From Orthonyx spaldingii (lineage: Eukaryota; Chordata; Aves; Passeriformes; Orthonychidae): a stretch of 64,000 bases of DNA. The DNA is taken from positions 62,001 through 126,000 of the forward strand of contig VZTJ01002462.1 in the NCBI GenBank assembly GCA_013397795.1, in the 5' to 3' direction. Below are positions 37,214 to 47,810 of the stretch, piece by piece (within the stretch, counting starts at the first letter, position 1; the number at the start of each line of letters is the position of its first letter). The notes under the pieces are model-generated. The model was not told where the DNA came from, did not search any database, and was given only the letters and a program-made list of their open reading frames with translations. Made by a program: the position numbers and the translations under genes.

Positions 37214-37576
37214 AACCACTCCTTTGAAATGAAATATTACAATATTATTTTTAAAAGTGAGTCCTCTTCCCAAATTCTGCTTTGGAAAGCTGCAGCATGA
37301 AGTCAGAAGCAAAAATGTTGATTAACCCAAGTGAGTGCTGCCAATTTATAGTAAACATGACTCGGAGCAGAACTGGGATCTTTGGTGCCACATCTTCATG
37401 GAAAAAATATGTTGCATGGGGGAAATTCTTCATTTTTTACTTGCCTATCAAACTACCCTGAGGAAAAAGCTGGGCCAATAAAAAAATGTGAGGAGAAGTA
37501 TAGAAATTCTTCAGAGTGCAAAAAGAAAGTCGAGGGAGATGCTAGCTCACAGTTTTACTCTAAAGACTTTGATCTT
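37214..37576. other. Non-coding spacer
   Basis: About 360 bases, nothing recognised. Short frames of 60-65 codons only. Confidence 0.5.
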
Positions 37577-37617
37577 TGAAGTTCCCTCCAAACCAAACCA
37601 TTGCATGATTCTGTGAT
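37577..37617 (+). mobile_element. Short CR1 3'-tail remnant
   Basis: 'gaagttccctccaaaccaaa' then 'ccattgcatgattctgtga' matches the last 40 bases of plus-strand CR1. Too short to assign to a group. Confidence 0.6.
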
Positions 37618-40215
37618 ATTTTGCATTTGTGCAGTTAGTGCTTGAGGAAGGAAGTGATCCTATATGTACCAGCAGGACACAAGAGCTGCTCACATAACTG
37701 TGCAGGCAAGTCCTGTGTCCTTTACCATAACATGAATTTTAAAATGTTGTGGGTTATTGGTTTGGTTTTGGCCCTTGATCCACTCAATATGATGGATGCA
37801 GATCACCTTTGCTATCATACAGGAGAGAGGGGAAAAGGGTACCTACAGGCCTTGTCGCTGGATTTCATTGGCTTTGGGATAAAATTGAAGTGGGAAATTG
37901 AACTTGGGTATCCCTTCGAGTGGATTAGAAATATCACCAGGAAAGAATAACTACATATTGTAAAGAGACTGAGTACTCACCCCAGGAGTAGCATCTCAGT
38001 AGGTAAAAACGTGTTATTAACTGTCCTTTGTGAGTGTGGGAAAGAGGTTAGTTCTGGATAGGAGTTCAAGAGTGAGAAATTGTATTTACACGAGTTGCTA
38101 TCAGTTGCCTCTCTGCTTTCTCTTCAAGGAAGAATGTGGAGTAAAGAGGGGTGTCTGAGTTCTGTGCTGGGCTGGGTTTCACACACAGCAGGCAGTGAAT
38201 CCCGGCTCGTTCTCCCTCTCTCAATAAAGTGGAGTGATTATGGCTCTTGTGCCCATTGTTTGCTTGTAGTGCCTCTGGAAATTTCTCTTCCAGCCTCCTC
38301 AAGAGGGCACAGCAAGAGAAACAGGGGTCAGGAAAGGAGGAACATGAGACCTGCCACCACCACAGTGTTTGTTCCTGCCTGGGCCTGGGCAGATGAGCTG
38401 TCTCACACAACATTTGGAGGAAATCTGGGAAATTTTGGCATCTTGTACATTGCCCTGCACATCGAGGGACAGGCACTGAGCCTCTGCAGTGCCTGTTTTC
38501 AAAATACTGGGCACTCAGGCCTTTAATTTCTGCCAATTTTTGTGTGGTGAGCACAGGACCAAGAAAGGCAACCACAGCATTAAAGCTTGGAAAGACTTTA
38601 CTGAGACAAAGAGCAATGGCAGCAGAGCTCTCAGAGGAATTGGTACAATATATAAAAAAAAATCAGAAATATTTTCATTACTGTGGTGTGACAATTTTGA
38701 GGAAAGAAAAATATATTGATAGCCCAAAATATACAGAAAGAAAAACTGTGCAAAGCTGCACATGAGGCAAATTCATCGAGGAAGGTGGAAGAGGCAGTTC
38801 TTCCAAATGTGCTGAGAAGTCTTTCTGGCTAAATTGAATTTGGAGTGTATCCCAGGTACAAAACAGTGTTAGCCAGAGTGCTCCAGATGGAGATTATCCT
38901 GAGCCAACAGCTAACTGTATCAATGCTTTTCATTGACTTTGGTGCTGCAGAATGAAATGGCAGTAAAATGTCCAACATATGATTCCTTTTATCACTCCTG
39001 ATGCTATAAGTGACACTTTCCCCGGACTATCACCACCTAGCAATTATTATTCACCACCATCAATACTGCTTCCACCTGTCAAATCATGAGTCTCATTGAT
39101 TAGTTTGATATTTTAGTAATAAAGTAATCTCTGCTACCTGATTTAATCCACCCTCTCATCTGTAGTTACTGCCTCACTTAGGAAAAAAACCAAAACAGCA
39201 TGGAAATAGTTGAAGTTTTTAATCACAGTTAAAATTAAAATACTAATTTCTAGAACTAGAGCCACCTACAGTATATATTATATTAATATAAATTCTTCAG
39301 TATGACAGAAAAAAATCACCAGGGAGAAACCCAAAATGAATAACAGCTTGATGTGCAAATATTGAAGAATATGAGCTGTATCAATGCACGTTGCTGTAAA
39401 GACTCCTGCATTTCTCACAACTCTCCCAAATTTCTCTCAAAAATCACAAAGCCATTTCACTTAGGATGATCCCAGGAGGCAGATCTAGCAGGTAATTATT
39501 TTTGATAACTTTTTCTTTCCCACCCTCAAGCACTTTTGTATGTACACTGAATATATTTAACACTTCATTATTCAGCAACCGTTTACCTCACCTATAATGA
39601 GAAATAAGTGAGAAATACTGAACAGTTTTTTATAGGAACTTGTCAAAACACACACAAGCTGCTGTGTGATTCTCAACCCCAGCTGGAAAAAATAAATAAG
39701 TAAAACTAGAACATATCATGGGCAAGTAAAATCAAATCCTGACTGACAACGTTTGTGTCTGTTTGAGCAGACACAATTTTGGAATTACTGACATATTAAG
39801 TTTTCATCCACCTTGGAAAAAACCAAAAACTGTGTGCTGAAAATGCTGACAAACCCCTTTCAAAGGTGTTGCCATAGGATGCTGATATAATTAGGTCCCA
39901 GAATAAGGTACAGCATGTTGGTGGTGCAGCCTGTCAGTAAATCTGCAGTGATTTATGGTCTGCTACAGGAGAACACCAACAGGACATTTTACACTAAACT
40001 TTTAAAGGGAAATGTTATCATCAGGTTTTACAGATGACAGATTTTCAAAGATATTTCTTTAGGTACCTACAAGTACAAATAGTTCTGTGCTATAATTCTG
40101 AAGGATGTAGGCATCTTGGTACCCCCTTTTTCCAGCAAGCATTGAGTATCTATGAATTAAAAACTTCAAGAGTGATGCAGTGTAGAAACAGCTTAGAATT
40201 AAAAAGCTTTTGTCC
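37618..40215. other. Non-coding stretch with the longest non-repeat open frame
   Basis: Holds a 169-codon minus-strand frame (38066-38575) and a 148-codon plus frame (38080-38526) lying over each other in moderately GC-rich DNA. Neither protein has a recognisable domain; the minus-strand one is rich in Cys, Ser and Pro. An AATAAA signal lies at 38223-38228 on the plus strand. The overlap of frames on opposite strands argues for chance, but an lncRNA or unrecognised LTR is possible. The rest is AT-rich with nothing recognised. Confidence 0.4.
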
Positions 40216-40552
40216 ATCTGAGGAGAGGCTGAGGGCACTTGCTTTGTTAAGAGGGGCAGCTCTGATCTCTGCTCTCTGTCACAGGGACAGGACCCAGGGA
40301 AGGGCTGGAGCTGGGCCAAGCAGGGTCGGGCTGGAGATCAGGGCAAGGTTCTTCCCCCAGAGGGTGCTGGGCACTGCCCAGGCTCCCCAGGGAATGGGCA
40401 CGGCCCCGAGGCTGCCAGAGCTCCAGGAGCGTTTGGACACCGCCCCAGGGATGCACAGGGGGGATTGTTGGGGGTTCTGGGCAGAGACAGGGCTTGGACT
40501 CTGTGATCCTGGTGGGACCCTTCCAGCTCAGGATATTCTGTGATTCCATGAT
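40216..40552 (+). mobile_element. CR1 LINE 3' fragment with tail (group C)
   Basis: About 337 bases, plus orientation: 'tctgaggagaggctgagggc', 'ctgtcacagggacaggaccc', 'gctggagatcagggcaaggt', 'cccagagggtgctgggcact', 'cacggccccgaggctgccag', 'ctccaggagcgtttggacac', 'ttccagctcaggatattctg' and the tail 'tgattccatga'. It is the inverted counterpart of the copy at 32700-33020. The 169-codon plus frame and the 82- to 100-codon minus frames are repeat artefacts. Confidence 0.94.
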
Positions 40553-43330
40553 TTAGTTTCCAGTTGAAATGAGTGTTGCTAACCAAACCAGGAAACAGGT
40601 AAATACACCTGGAAAGTGTCCATTGAGCTCAAACTCTCTACAGCTCTATGGCACTGTTGGGCAGTAGGCACCAAACAAGATTCATGACAAGTCAGGAGGG
40701 GAGAGTGGTAATAATGAATAACTGTAAACAAGGGGCTCTCGAGAAAGACAACAATATTGTTTAAACACCTTATCATATTACCTTGTCTGCAAGAAAAAAC
40801 ACTAGAAAATAATGTAAAAATAACTTCAGGCAACCTTTACTGCACTCCTTTTCCCTCCTCCTTCTCCTTCCTGCTACAGCTTTTTTCTTGCACTAAATTG
40901 TGAAATGTGTTCTCCCCTGCTGGTTCATGTCCCATCACACATCAGTACATCACATCTGTTTAGGTGGTACATTTCTGTACACATATATGTAACCCTGTGG
41001 TTACCTGATGCACCTTTTAAATGAATGAGGGAAAGAAAAATACCAAACCAATTAAAATTTATTTTATTTTAAAAAAAAAAATTCAGGTTATACATTGCTG
41101 ATTCCACTGTGAAAATCAGCCTGTGGAAAGAGCTGCCTCATGAGCTGATACTTAAAAGAGCAGATGACAGCCAGCTAGGCAGTGAAAGACAGATGTGACA
41201 CATTGGAGGAAGACTTCCTAATAACAGTCCTAATAAATGTGATACCACTCAGCATGGTGCAGGAGCACACAGGAATGAAGGGTCCAGTGATAGCTTCCAC
41301 TTTGATGGCATTTGTGCAATGAAAAGAGGCACTTTATTTAAAAAAACAGGTCCTTTGTCCATTATCTTTACTTTGATAGAGAATTGAAGTTATAACTCTT
41401 CTGTGCCTATTGCAAAGTGTGACATGCTAAATCTTGATGCCTTTAGGAAAAGGCACAGGATAGAACTGATTTCAGGACAGGACACTGCAATTCCAGGGAC
41501 ATCTGGGTATGGATCCAGGGAAAGCAGATCAAACTCTGCTCCAGATTCCCACTTTAGGTACTTTTGTTTGGCCCAGTTAGAGTCACATGAGCTTCATTTG
41601 GGCTTTTTATCAAAATCGACCAGTTTTGGTTTTGGTGACATAATTCTGCACTTCTGATAAAAGTCTTTGTCCAATGAACTTTTGTAATATCAAAGGAAGC
41701 TCCATTTAGTTAATGATTTCTTGACTGGGTTTAAATTCAGCATCAATCTATTTTTTGTGTGTCAAAAAAGAGAATCAATTACTGAAAAGCAATTTAATTG
41801 GTACCCCTTTTTTTAGCAAGCATTAGGTTCATCTGACCTTGGACAAAAACTTTTATCAGAAGAGGCAATTGGCAGAATTATGTTACCAAAATCACAATAT
41901 ATTTAATTCTGGTGAATATTTTTCAATTCAGTTCCAAGAGAGGCACTGCCCTTTACTTCATTACTTCTCTTCCTTTTTGCCTTTTAGATCTTTAGGTTCA
42001 TATATTGCAGTAATTCCAATAATTCCATTCACACTTCTGATCAAATGAACGTTCTGTTCTCATAAGAATAAGTAGAGCACAGGGAGGGTGGAGATAATCT
42101 CTTATTTAGTAAGTTTTAAATTGCTTTCCTTCTTTTGCCTCGTTTTGTCACCAAACAAAATTGTGCAAGCAGTGAAAACTTTGCCCTCAACTCTGTAATG
42201 TGCAAGTAGAAATTTCAGACTAGCTACACTGCAACTGCAATTTCTGACCAGGAAGGAATGATATTACTGTGAGTAAATATAATATAATTTAAATCCTGGT
42301 AATTTAACCTGGATTCTCAGAGTTATTTCAAAAATGAAAATACCTCATGAAAAATAAAAAAGGCAGGTGTCACATAAATAGAATTCCAGTTCTGTGAATT
42401 TAAAAAAAAAAAAAAAATAATACAACCTTTCCACAAAGTAACTGCACTGTATCTTGTATAAAACTACCACCTAACTGAAGTGAATGTATTAAATTGGTTT
42501 TAATGACATCACACTTCATGAGTGGAATGAAAGTCTCATTCCTGCAAGGTCAGGAAGGGCAGCCTCCATCGTGGCAGTTTGCAAGGTAAAGTATTTCAGA
42601 CTTGAGTGAAATCATTCGTGCTGACTATTCACTGACAGACCTGGGAAAACAGAACATGGGATGGACATGGAAGTTGTGCCAGTGTGAGCATTTCACAGCA
42701 TGTTGCTTTTACATTTGTCCCGTCAAGAAACAAATTATTTCTCAAATTAAATTGCGCACACTGATCTGGGTTTTTGGACTCCTCTTTGTTCATACTTACG
42801 TGAATAACATATTCCTCTTCTTGTTATAGTTGCTAAAATGTTCATCATTTCTGAAAAGGGTGTTTTTTCCCTTTGCCTTTGGTCAGGAATTATGACTGCA
42901 TGCAGCAGACCACAAGAATACACATTCTAGACATTACCCTGGGAAAAAAAACTTGCAAAGACCAGGACTAGAGAGGTGAAAATGGCTTTAATTTTTTTCA
43001 GATTATATACCTGTTGACATTTTCATCAGTCATAGACCAGTGCTTTTCACTCTGAAGATCAAGGCACTTGAATTTTCATCAGGATTTATGTTCTCATGCA
43101 GGGCAACCTTGTATTTCATAAGGCTTTTACAGAACAACTGCTCTCTCCTGCAGACTCTGCAAGCTGCATACAAAGTATTAAAAAAGATGTATGAAATTTA
43201 CTCTTAGGGATTTTTTTTTTTTTTTACTTTTGTGGCCTAAACCAATTAACCAATCATGATGTTAGAGCTGTAGTTTGTGATTTAGATCAAGTTGATTGAT
43301 AATTAGGGGAAAAACTTCTGAGGTCACAGA
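40553..43330. other. AT-rich non-coding stretch
   Basis: No gene seen. Contains poly-A at 42402-42417 and a T-run at about 43211-43225. Open frames reach only 84 codons (41403-41657; 40579-40833 minus). Confidence 0.5.
42402..42417 (+). repeat. Poly-A run
   Basis: Sixteen consecutive A. No recognisable retrotransposed gene lies directly upstream, so I cannot tie it to a processed pseudogene. Confidence 0.7.
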
Positions 43331-43497
43331 TTATAGGATTATAGAAGCATTAAGGTTGGAAAAGACCTTTAAGATCATCAGGTCCAACCTTCAACCAGCA
43401 CCACCTCATGGTCACCACTAAACCACGTCCCCAAGCGCCACATCTACACCTGTTTTAAACAATTCCAGGGATGGTGAGTCCACCACTGCCCTGGGTG
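43331..43497 (-). mobile_element. CR1 LINE 3' fragment (group D)
   Basis: Reverse-oriented CR1: 'ttataggattatagaagcat', 'aaggttggaaaagaccttta', 'agatcatcaggtccaacctt', 'cactaaaccacgtccccaag', 'cgccacatctacacctgttt', 'caattccagggatggtgagt' and 'ccaccactgccctggg'. Same group as 30070-30243 and 52297-52560. Confidence 0.92.
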
Positions 43498-43985
43498 TGA
43501 ACACCACTCTGGAAGTGTTCCAAAATCTTCCTAAAAAGTATAAAAACTGTCATTACAGCAGATGCTGTGTTCTGTGCTGCTGTCAGTAAAACTTTTAAAT
43601 GATGCCTTGACTTCCAGCACATGGCAACCAAAGTCCCTTTCTCCTTGGGAAGGGATACTGCTCCATTATTATGCCATGAAAAGAAATACTTCCAGGGAAA
43701 TTCAACAAAGAAATGGGGGAGTAAGAACAGTGAGGCCATTCCTACCCTGCCACTGATACTGCGTCTTGTATGAAATCCTTAATCTCTTCTCTTTTTTTGA
43801 CTCAGAATTGGAGTTGTGTCCTCATTTCATCCACCCCCCTGCACAAGACACTGTTAATGCTCCCTGCTGCAGATTAAAGAAGTTTGATTCAAACTGTCAA
43901 ACATTTGTGTATTTAACAGCTGCTGTAGCAGGATGCTCAAAGTGGGGATAGAAACAGCTCCAACAATCCTTGTTTGCAAAAGTTA
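43498..43985. other. Non-coding spacer
   Basis: May include diverged upstream CR1 or the left part of the LTR-like element that follows. No boundary is visible. Confidence 0.4.
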
Positions 43986-44307
43986 CCAGGCGTGGGTGGG
44001 AAAGGGTCATGCTGAGCTCGGGGCTGAAGGATTCTGAGACCAGCCTGACTCATCCATCCCAAAATTCAACATTCTGGGGAAGAGCAATGTTTCCTGAGAT
44101 CCTGACAGAGGGACCAACAGGGGACAGTGCTGACAACTGCTCTAACCCAGCCTGGGGACATCTGACATCGGTCACTTTATGCCATAAAAGCCCAGCCCCA
44201 CTTTGTAATGGAGGATCTTCTAACATCTCCCTCCTGGGGTGTGTGGAGATTCCTCCCTGGAGTGGGGACACCCCCAGGGTCACTCCTTGAGGCTGAGGAA
44301 AGAGACT

Positions 44308-44480
44308 TGGTCACTGGGATGGGTCAGTGACATCAATCTCTACTTAATAACTGTTTTTCCAGCTTTGATATCATTGCTTCAATAAATAGTGAACTATACT
44401 AGTAGTTAGAGCTGCCTGTAATAGTAAATAATTCTGTTAAGATATTTTGGTGTAATAGTTCTCATTATCTTCATTATTTA
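44308..44480 (+). repeat. Direct duplication at assembly join, copy 1 (173 bp)
   Basis: Starts 'tggtcactgggatgggtcag' and ends 'atcttcattattta' directly before the N at 44481. The same text starts again directly after the N, so the N sits exactly between two copies. Confidence 0.95.
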
Positions 44481-44481
44481 N
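44481..44481. other. Single-N assembly gap
   Basis: One undetermined base joins two contig ends whose sequences repeat each other. The true sequence probably has no base missing here but one copy too many. Confidence 0.9.
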
Positions 44482-44692
44482 TGGTCACTGGGATGGGTCA
44501 GTGACATCAATCTCTACTTAATAACTGTTTTTCCAGCTTTGATATCATTGCTTCAATAAATAGTGTTTTTCCAGCTTTGATATCATTGCTTCAATAAATA
44601 GTGAACTATACTAGTAGTTAGAGCTGCCTGTAATAGTAAATAATTCTGTTAAGATATTTTGGTGTAATAGTTCTCATTATCTTCATTATTTA
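44482..44692 (+). repeat. Direct duplication at assembly join, copy 2 (211 bp)
   Basis: Repeats all of copy 1 with one difference: a 38-base segment ('gtttttccagctttgatatc' onward) occurs twice in tandem at 44527-44564 and 44565-44602. Removing one 38-mer gives exactly the 173 bases of copy 1. Confidence 0.95.
44527..44602 (+). repeat. 38-bp perfect tandem duplication
   Basis: Two identical 38-base units head to tail, present only in the copy after the gap. It is either a real length allele of one haplotype or an assembly slip. Confidence 0.9.
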
Positions 44693-44751
44693 AATAAATT
44701 ATTTATTTTATTTCTATAAATAGATTTGATTTGCCACTCTTAATCCCGTGG

Positions 44752-47280
44752 GACAAATGTAATTTAACTTTGCACTTGTACAAGCCTTTGGACATAAACC
44801 ACTGCCCAAACCTGAGACTGGGATTGGATCCAGCCACACCCAGTCTCCCCTCTGAGCAAGAATTCTGAAAGCCAGGGGGTCCTGTCTGAATCTGTCATGT
44901 CTGTGCTTCTTTTCCACTGATGACTCAGGTCTGTAGATGTCAATAGATACTCAATTTAGACTCCAACCTGAACTGCCCAGGGAAGACTCTCCAGGTTAAA
45001 AGTGAAGCTGTGATGTGTCACTGTTATGCCAAATCCATTGTTCAGGGAGAGATTTACCTTGTCTTCATTCCCTTAATTGAAATGTCCTGACATAAATAAT
45101 TTCAGCATGAGCCTGGGAGGCAGGAGAGCTGGGTAATGACAACCTGCACCAGTTGCTGGAGGGTGGGAATGAATAATGGAGTGTACACATAGCCACTGGC
45201 GAGGATTTGTCACCGAGCCTTTGCAAACACGACCGCGTTTCACTTCACTCAGACATTTCTTAGGGACAAGTAACACTTCCAAGACCTTTTTCTCCACAGT
45301 GAAATGTCAGTGTGCCTTTCCCAAAGCAGCAAGGTGTCAGCCTGAATACAGAACTGCAATCCCTGCTTTGCTGCAACTGGAGCCTGACAATTCTGACGCT
45401 GGAAAAAAGCTTTCATTCTTCACAAGTGCATCTGAAACTGAAACACCAGCATTGCAAACACTACAAAATGATATCCTGATGATTTCTACTGATCTTGCTT
45501 TTTCCATTACATTCAAGCTTGGATCAATTCACGTCATCTCATAATTATATCAAATGTTTTTTTTATTTTTAGTTTCTTAGTTCGATTTTAGTTTAATCCA
45601 GTGCCTGATTTCCCTCATGGCAACCCAGCTTGCTGATTTTAATCCATCCTTATATTTTGGTGTTTTTAAAGATCCTTGCTGTTAAAAGAGGGGGGGAAAG
45701 TACTGCTCAAGGAAAGAACTGTATAAAGAAATGGTTTTAGTATTATTTTTATTTTTTACTAATTTTTGTAAAAAATTATTTTCATTCTGCAGCTCCTTAT
45801 TGGATATTCCTTTTCCTGACAATGCAAACTACTTTGGCTGAGGATGTCATACCCTGGGATCCCCAGGAGCACAGGGTTGTTTCTCAGGCATTCCCTAAGT
45901 CCCTCACTCCATTTCCAAAACATACTTGTCCTGGAGAATATGTCTGACCAAATTTTGTGGTAGCTTAAAGTATTAAAATATAAGAAAATTATATAAAGTA
46001 ACCAACTATCAACAACAACAAAAAAAGACAGTCTCCTTAGCAACAATAAACAAAATGACTCAGCTATTCCTGATTTAATTAAAATTCAGTGAAAACATAT
46101 TTTCTTCAAGTAATTTGCTTCTGTTTCATATTTTTGGTGAAAGATAATGGGCAGCCCATAGGATAAATATAAATTGATTTAAAGGAAAAATCTAATGTTT
46201 AGATTGGGGGAAACACTAAATCTTTACTGTAATGTGTAATTATGGAATTGGTGTAGCACTGGCTGAGCTGAACACATCCCATTTCTAATATTATGAAGTC
46301 TCATCAAACATGGCTCACTTAAAAATTTCATTTAATCTTGTACTGTCTGTTACCGTTGAGCTTTTTGTAGAGAAATACATAAAGCATAAAACAGAAACAG
46401 CATGGATTGAAGAGCTTCTGTTCTCTTTTCTTAGCCATTATTTAAGAAAGTCTCTCATGTTCTCCAATAAAAAGTCACTCACTAACAATTAACAGCTCCA
46501 GGTTACTGCCACCTAATTCTGAAATCATTTTACTGTAAGTGATAAGTATAAATAAGATTAATATGATACATTTTTTTCTATAAATATAGAGATCTATTAT
46601 GTAGTTTTCACCACTTTACATGTTATCAAAATTAGCATTATAAACTTTTAAATAGAGTTTCCTTTCATTCAGAGCAAATCTCTTGAAAAAATTGTATAAA
46701 TATCTTAAGAATAATCATCATATTTATTAACTTTTCTGAGACCTGAAGTTTCTTCCTGTAAATGTCATCGAGATATTAATCTGCACAAACAGCTGATAAA
46801 TTATTTGTGATTGTTCCTGTAACCAAAGTGAACCGTCCAGCAATAATTAAATAATTTGAGGATATTTTCTCCATGGCTGTGAAGATGGAGCAAACTGCCT
46901 GTGCCTGTGTAAACCAGTTCAGAATTAGGGAGACTTCCAAGAAAACAACGTGCCTGGAGTATAAGAACAATCCATTATGAAACTCTTTGGGAATCCGTGT
47001 TTGCTAACACGAATTCTCTTTCTTCAGTCAGGCTTTCTCTTTAATAGACAAAAGCAGAGTAAGGAGTTTTAAGGAGCTACAAAGAACCAGAGAACAGAGA
47101 TATTTCACTTCTCAGATCACCATGCTGCAACCTGATGAACCCCTTCCACCCCACAGATTATAAACTCCCCCGATGAGCACTTGAGCCAGGTCAGTGCTTT
47201 CTGCTGCAGATCTGGCCTGGTAGTAAAGAATTCCCTTTCTGACCTGCAACACCTGCTCAGCTGCCCCAGGGGAGAGTTCA
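44752..47280. other. AT-rich non-coding stretch
   Basis: A 122-codon plus frame (45176-45544) and a 95-codon minus frame (45759-46046) carry no known motif. No repeat family recognised. Confidence 0.5.
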
Positions 47281-47810
47281 GGTGAGACCCCACCTGCAGA
47301 GCTGCCCCAGCCCCGGGGCCCAGCACAGGAAGGACCTGGAGCTGCTGGAGAGGGTCCAGAGGAGGCACAAGGATGAGCAGAGGGATGGAGCAGCTCCGCT
47401 GGGAGAAAGGCTGGGAGAGCTGGGATTGTTCAGCCTGGAGAGGAGAAGCTTTGGGGTGACCTCAGTGTGGTCTTGTAGGGCCTGAAGGGGCTGCAGGAAA
47501 GATGGGGAGAGACTGTTTACAAGGGATGGAGGGACAGGACACAGGGAATGGCTTCCCAGTGCCAGAGGACAGATTAGATTAAATATTAGGAAGGAATTGT
47601 TCCCTGTGAGGGTGGGGGGAACCTGGCACAGGGTGCCCAGAGGAGCTGTGGCTGCCCCTGGATCCCTGGCAGTGTCCAAGGCCAGGTTGGACACTGGGGC
47701 TTGGAGCAGCCTGGGATAGTGGAAGGTGTCCCTGCCCACGGAAAAGGGGTTGGAGATGAGCTGCCTTGGTCCTTGCCAACCCAGGCTGTTCTATGATTCC
47801 ATGATTCTAT
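47281..47810 (+). mobile_element. CR1 LINE 3' fragment with tail (group A)
   Basis: About 530 bases in plus orientation: 'ggtgagaccccacctgcaga', 'ctgctggagagggtccagag', 'gaggcacaaggatgagcaga', 'gggattgttcagcctggaga', 'aggaaggaattgttccctgt', 'gatccctggcagtgtccaag', 'gtgtccctgcccacgg', then the tail 'ctatgattccatgattctat' with repeated 8-base units. It is one of the two longest copies here. A 153-codon minus frame across it is an artefact. Confidence 0.95.

Larger units (their letters stand above)
43986..44751 (+). mobile_element. Possible LTR-like element, interrupted by an assembly join
   Basis: The order resembles an LTR in plus orientation: a GC-richer U3-like part, a TATA-like box in 'gccataaaagcccagcccc' (about 44181-44198), about 200 bases, an AATAAA signal (about 44384-44389), then a very AT-rich part and a possible end 'cccgtgggaca' (CA terminus near 44751). 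I found neither the matching TG terminus nor a target-site duplication, so both limits are nominal. The single N at 44481 and the duplication around it lie inside, which fits a repeat that was hard to assemble. Confidence 0.35.

Noticed and set aside
40034..40543. 169-codon plus-strand open frame
   Set aside because: Its C-terminal two thirds are CR1 sequence and its N-terminal third has no recognisable protein motif.
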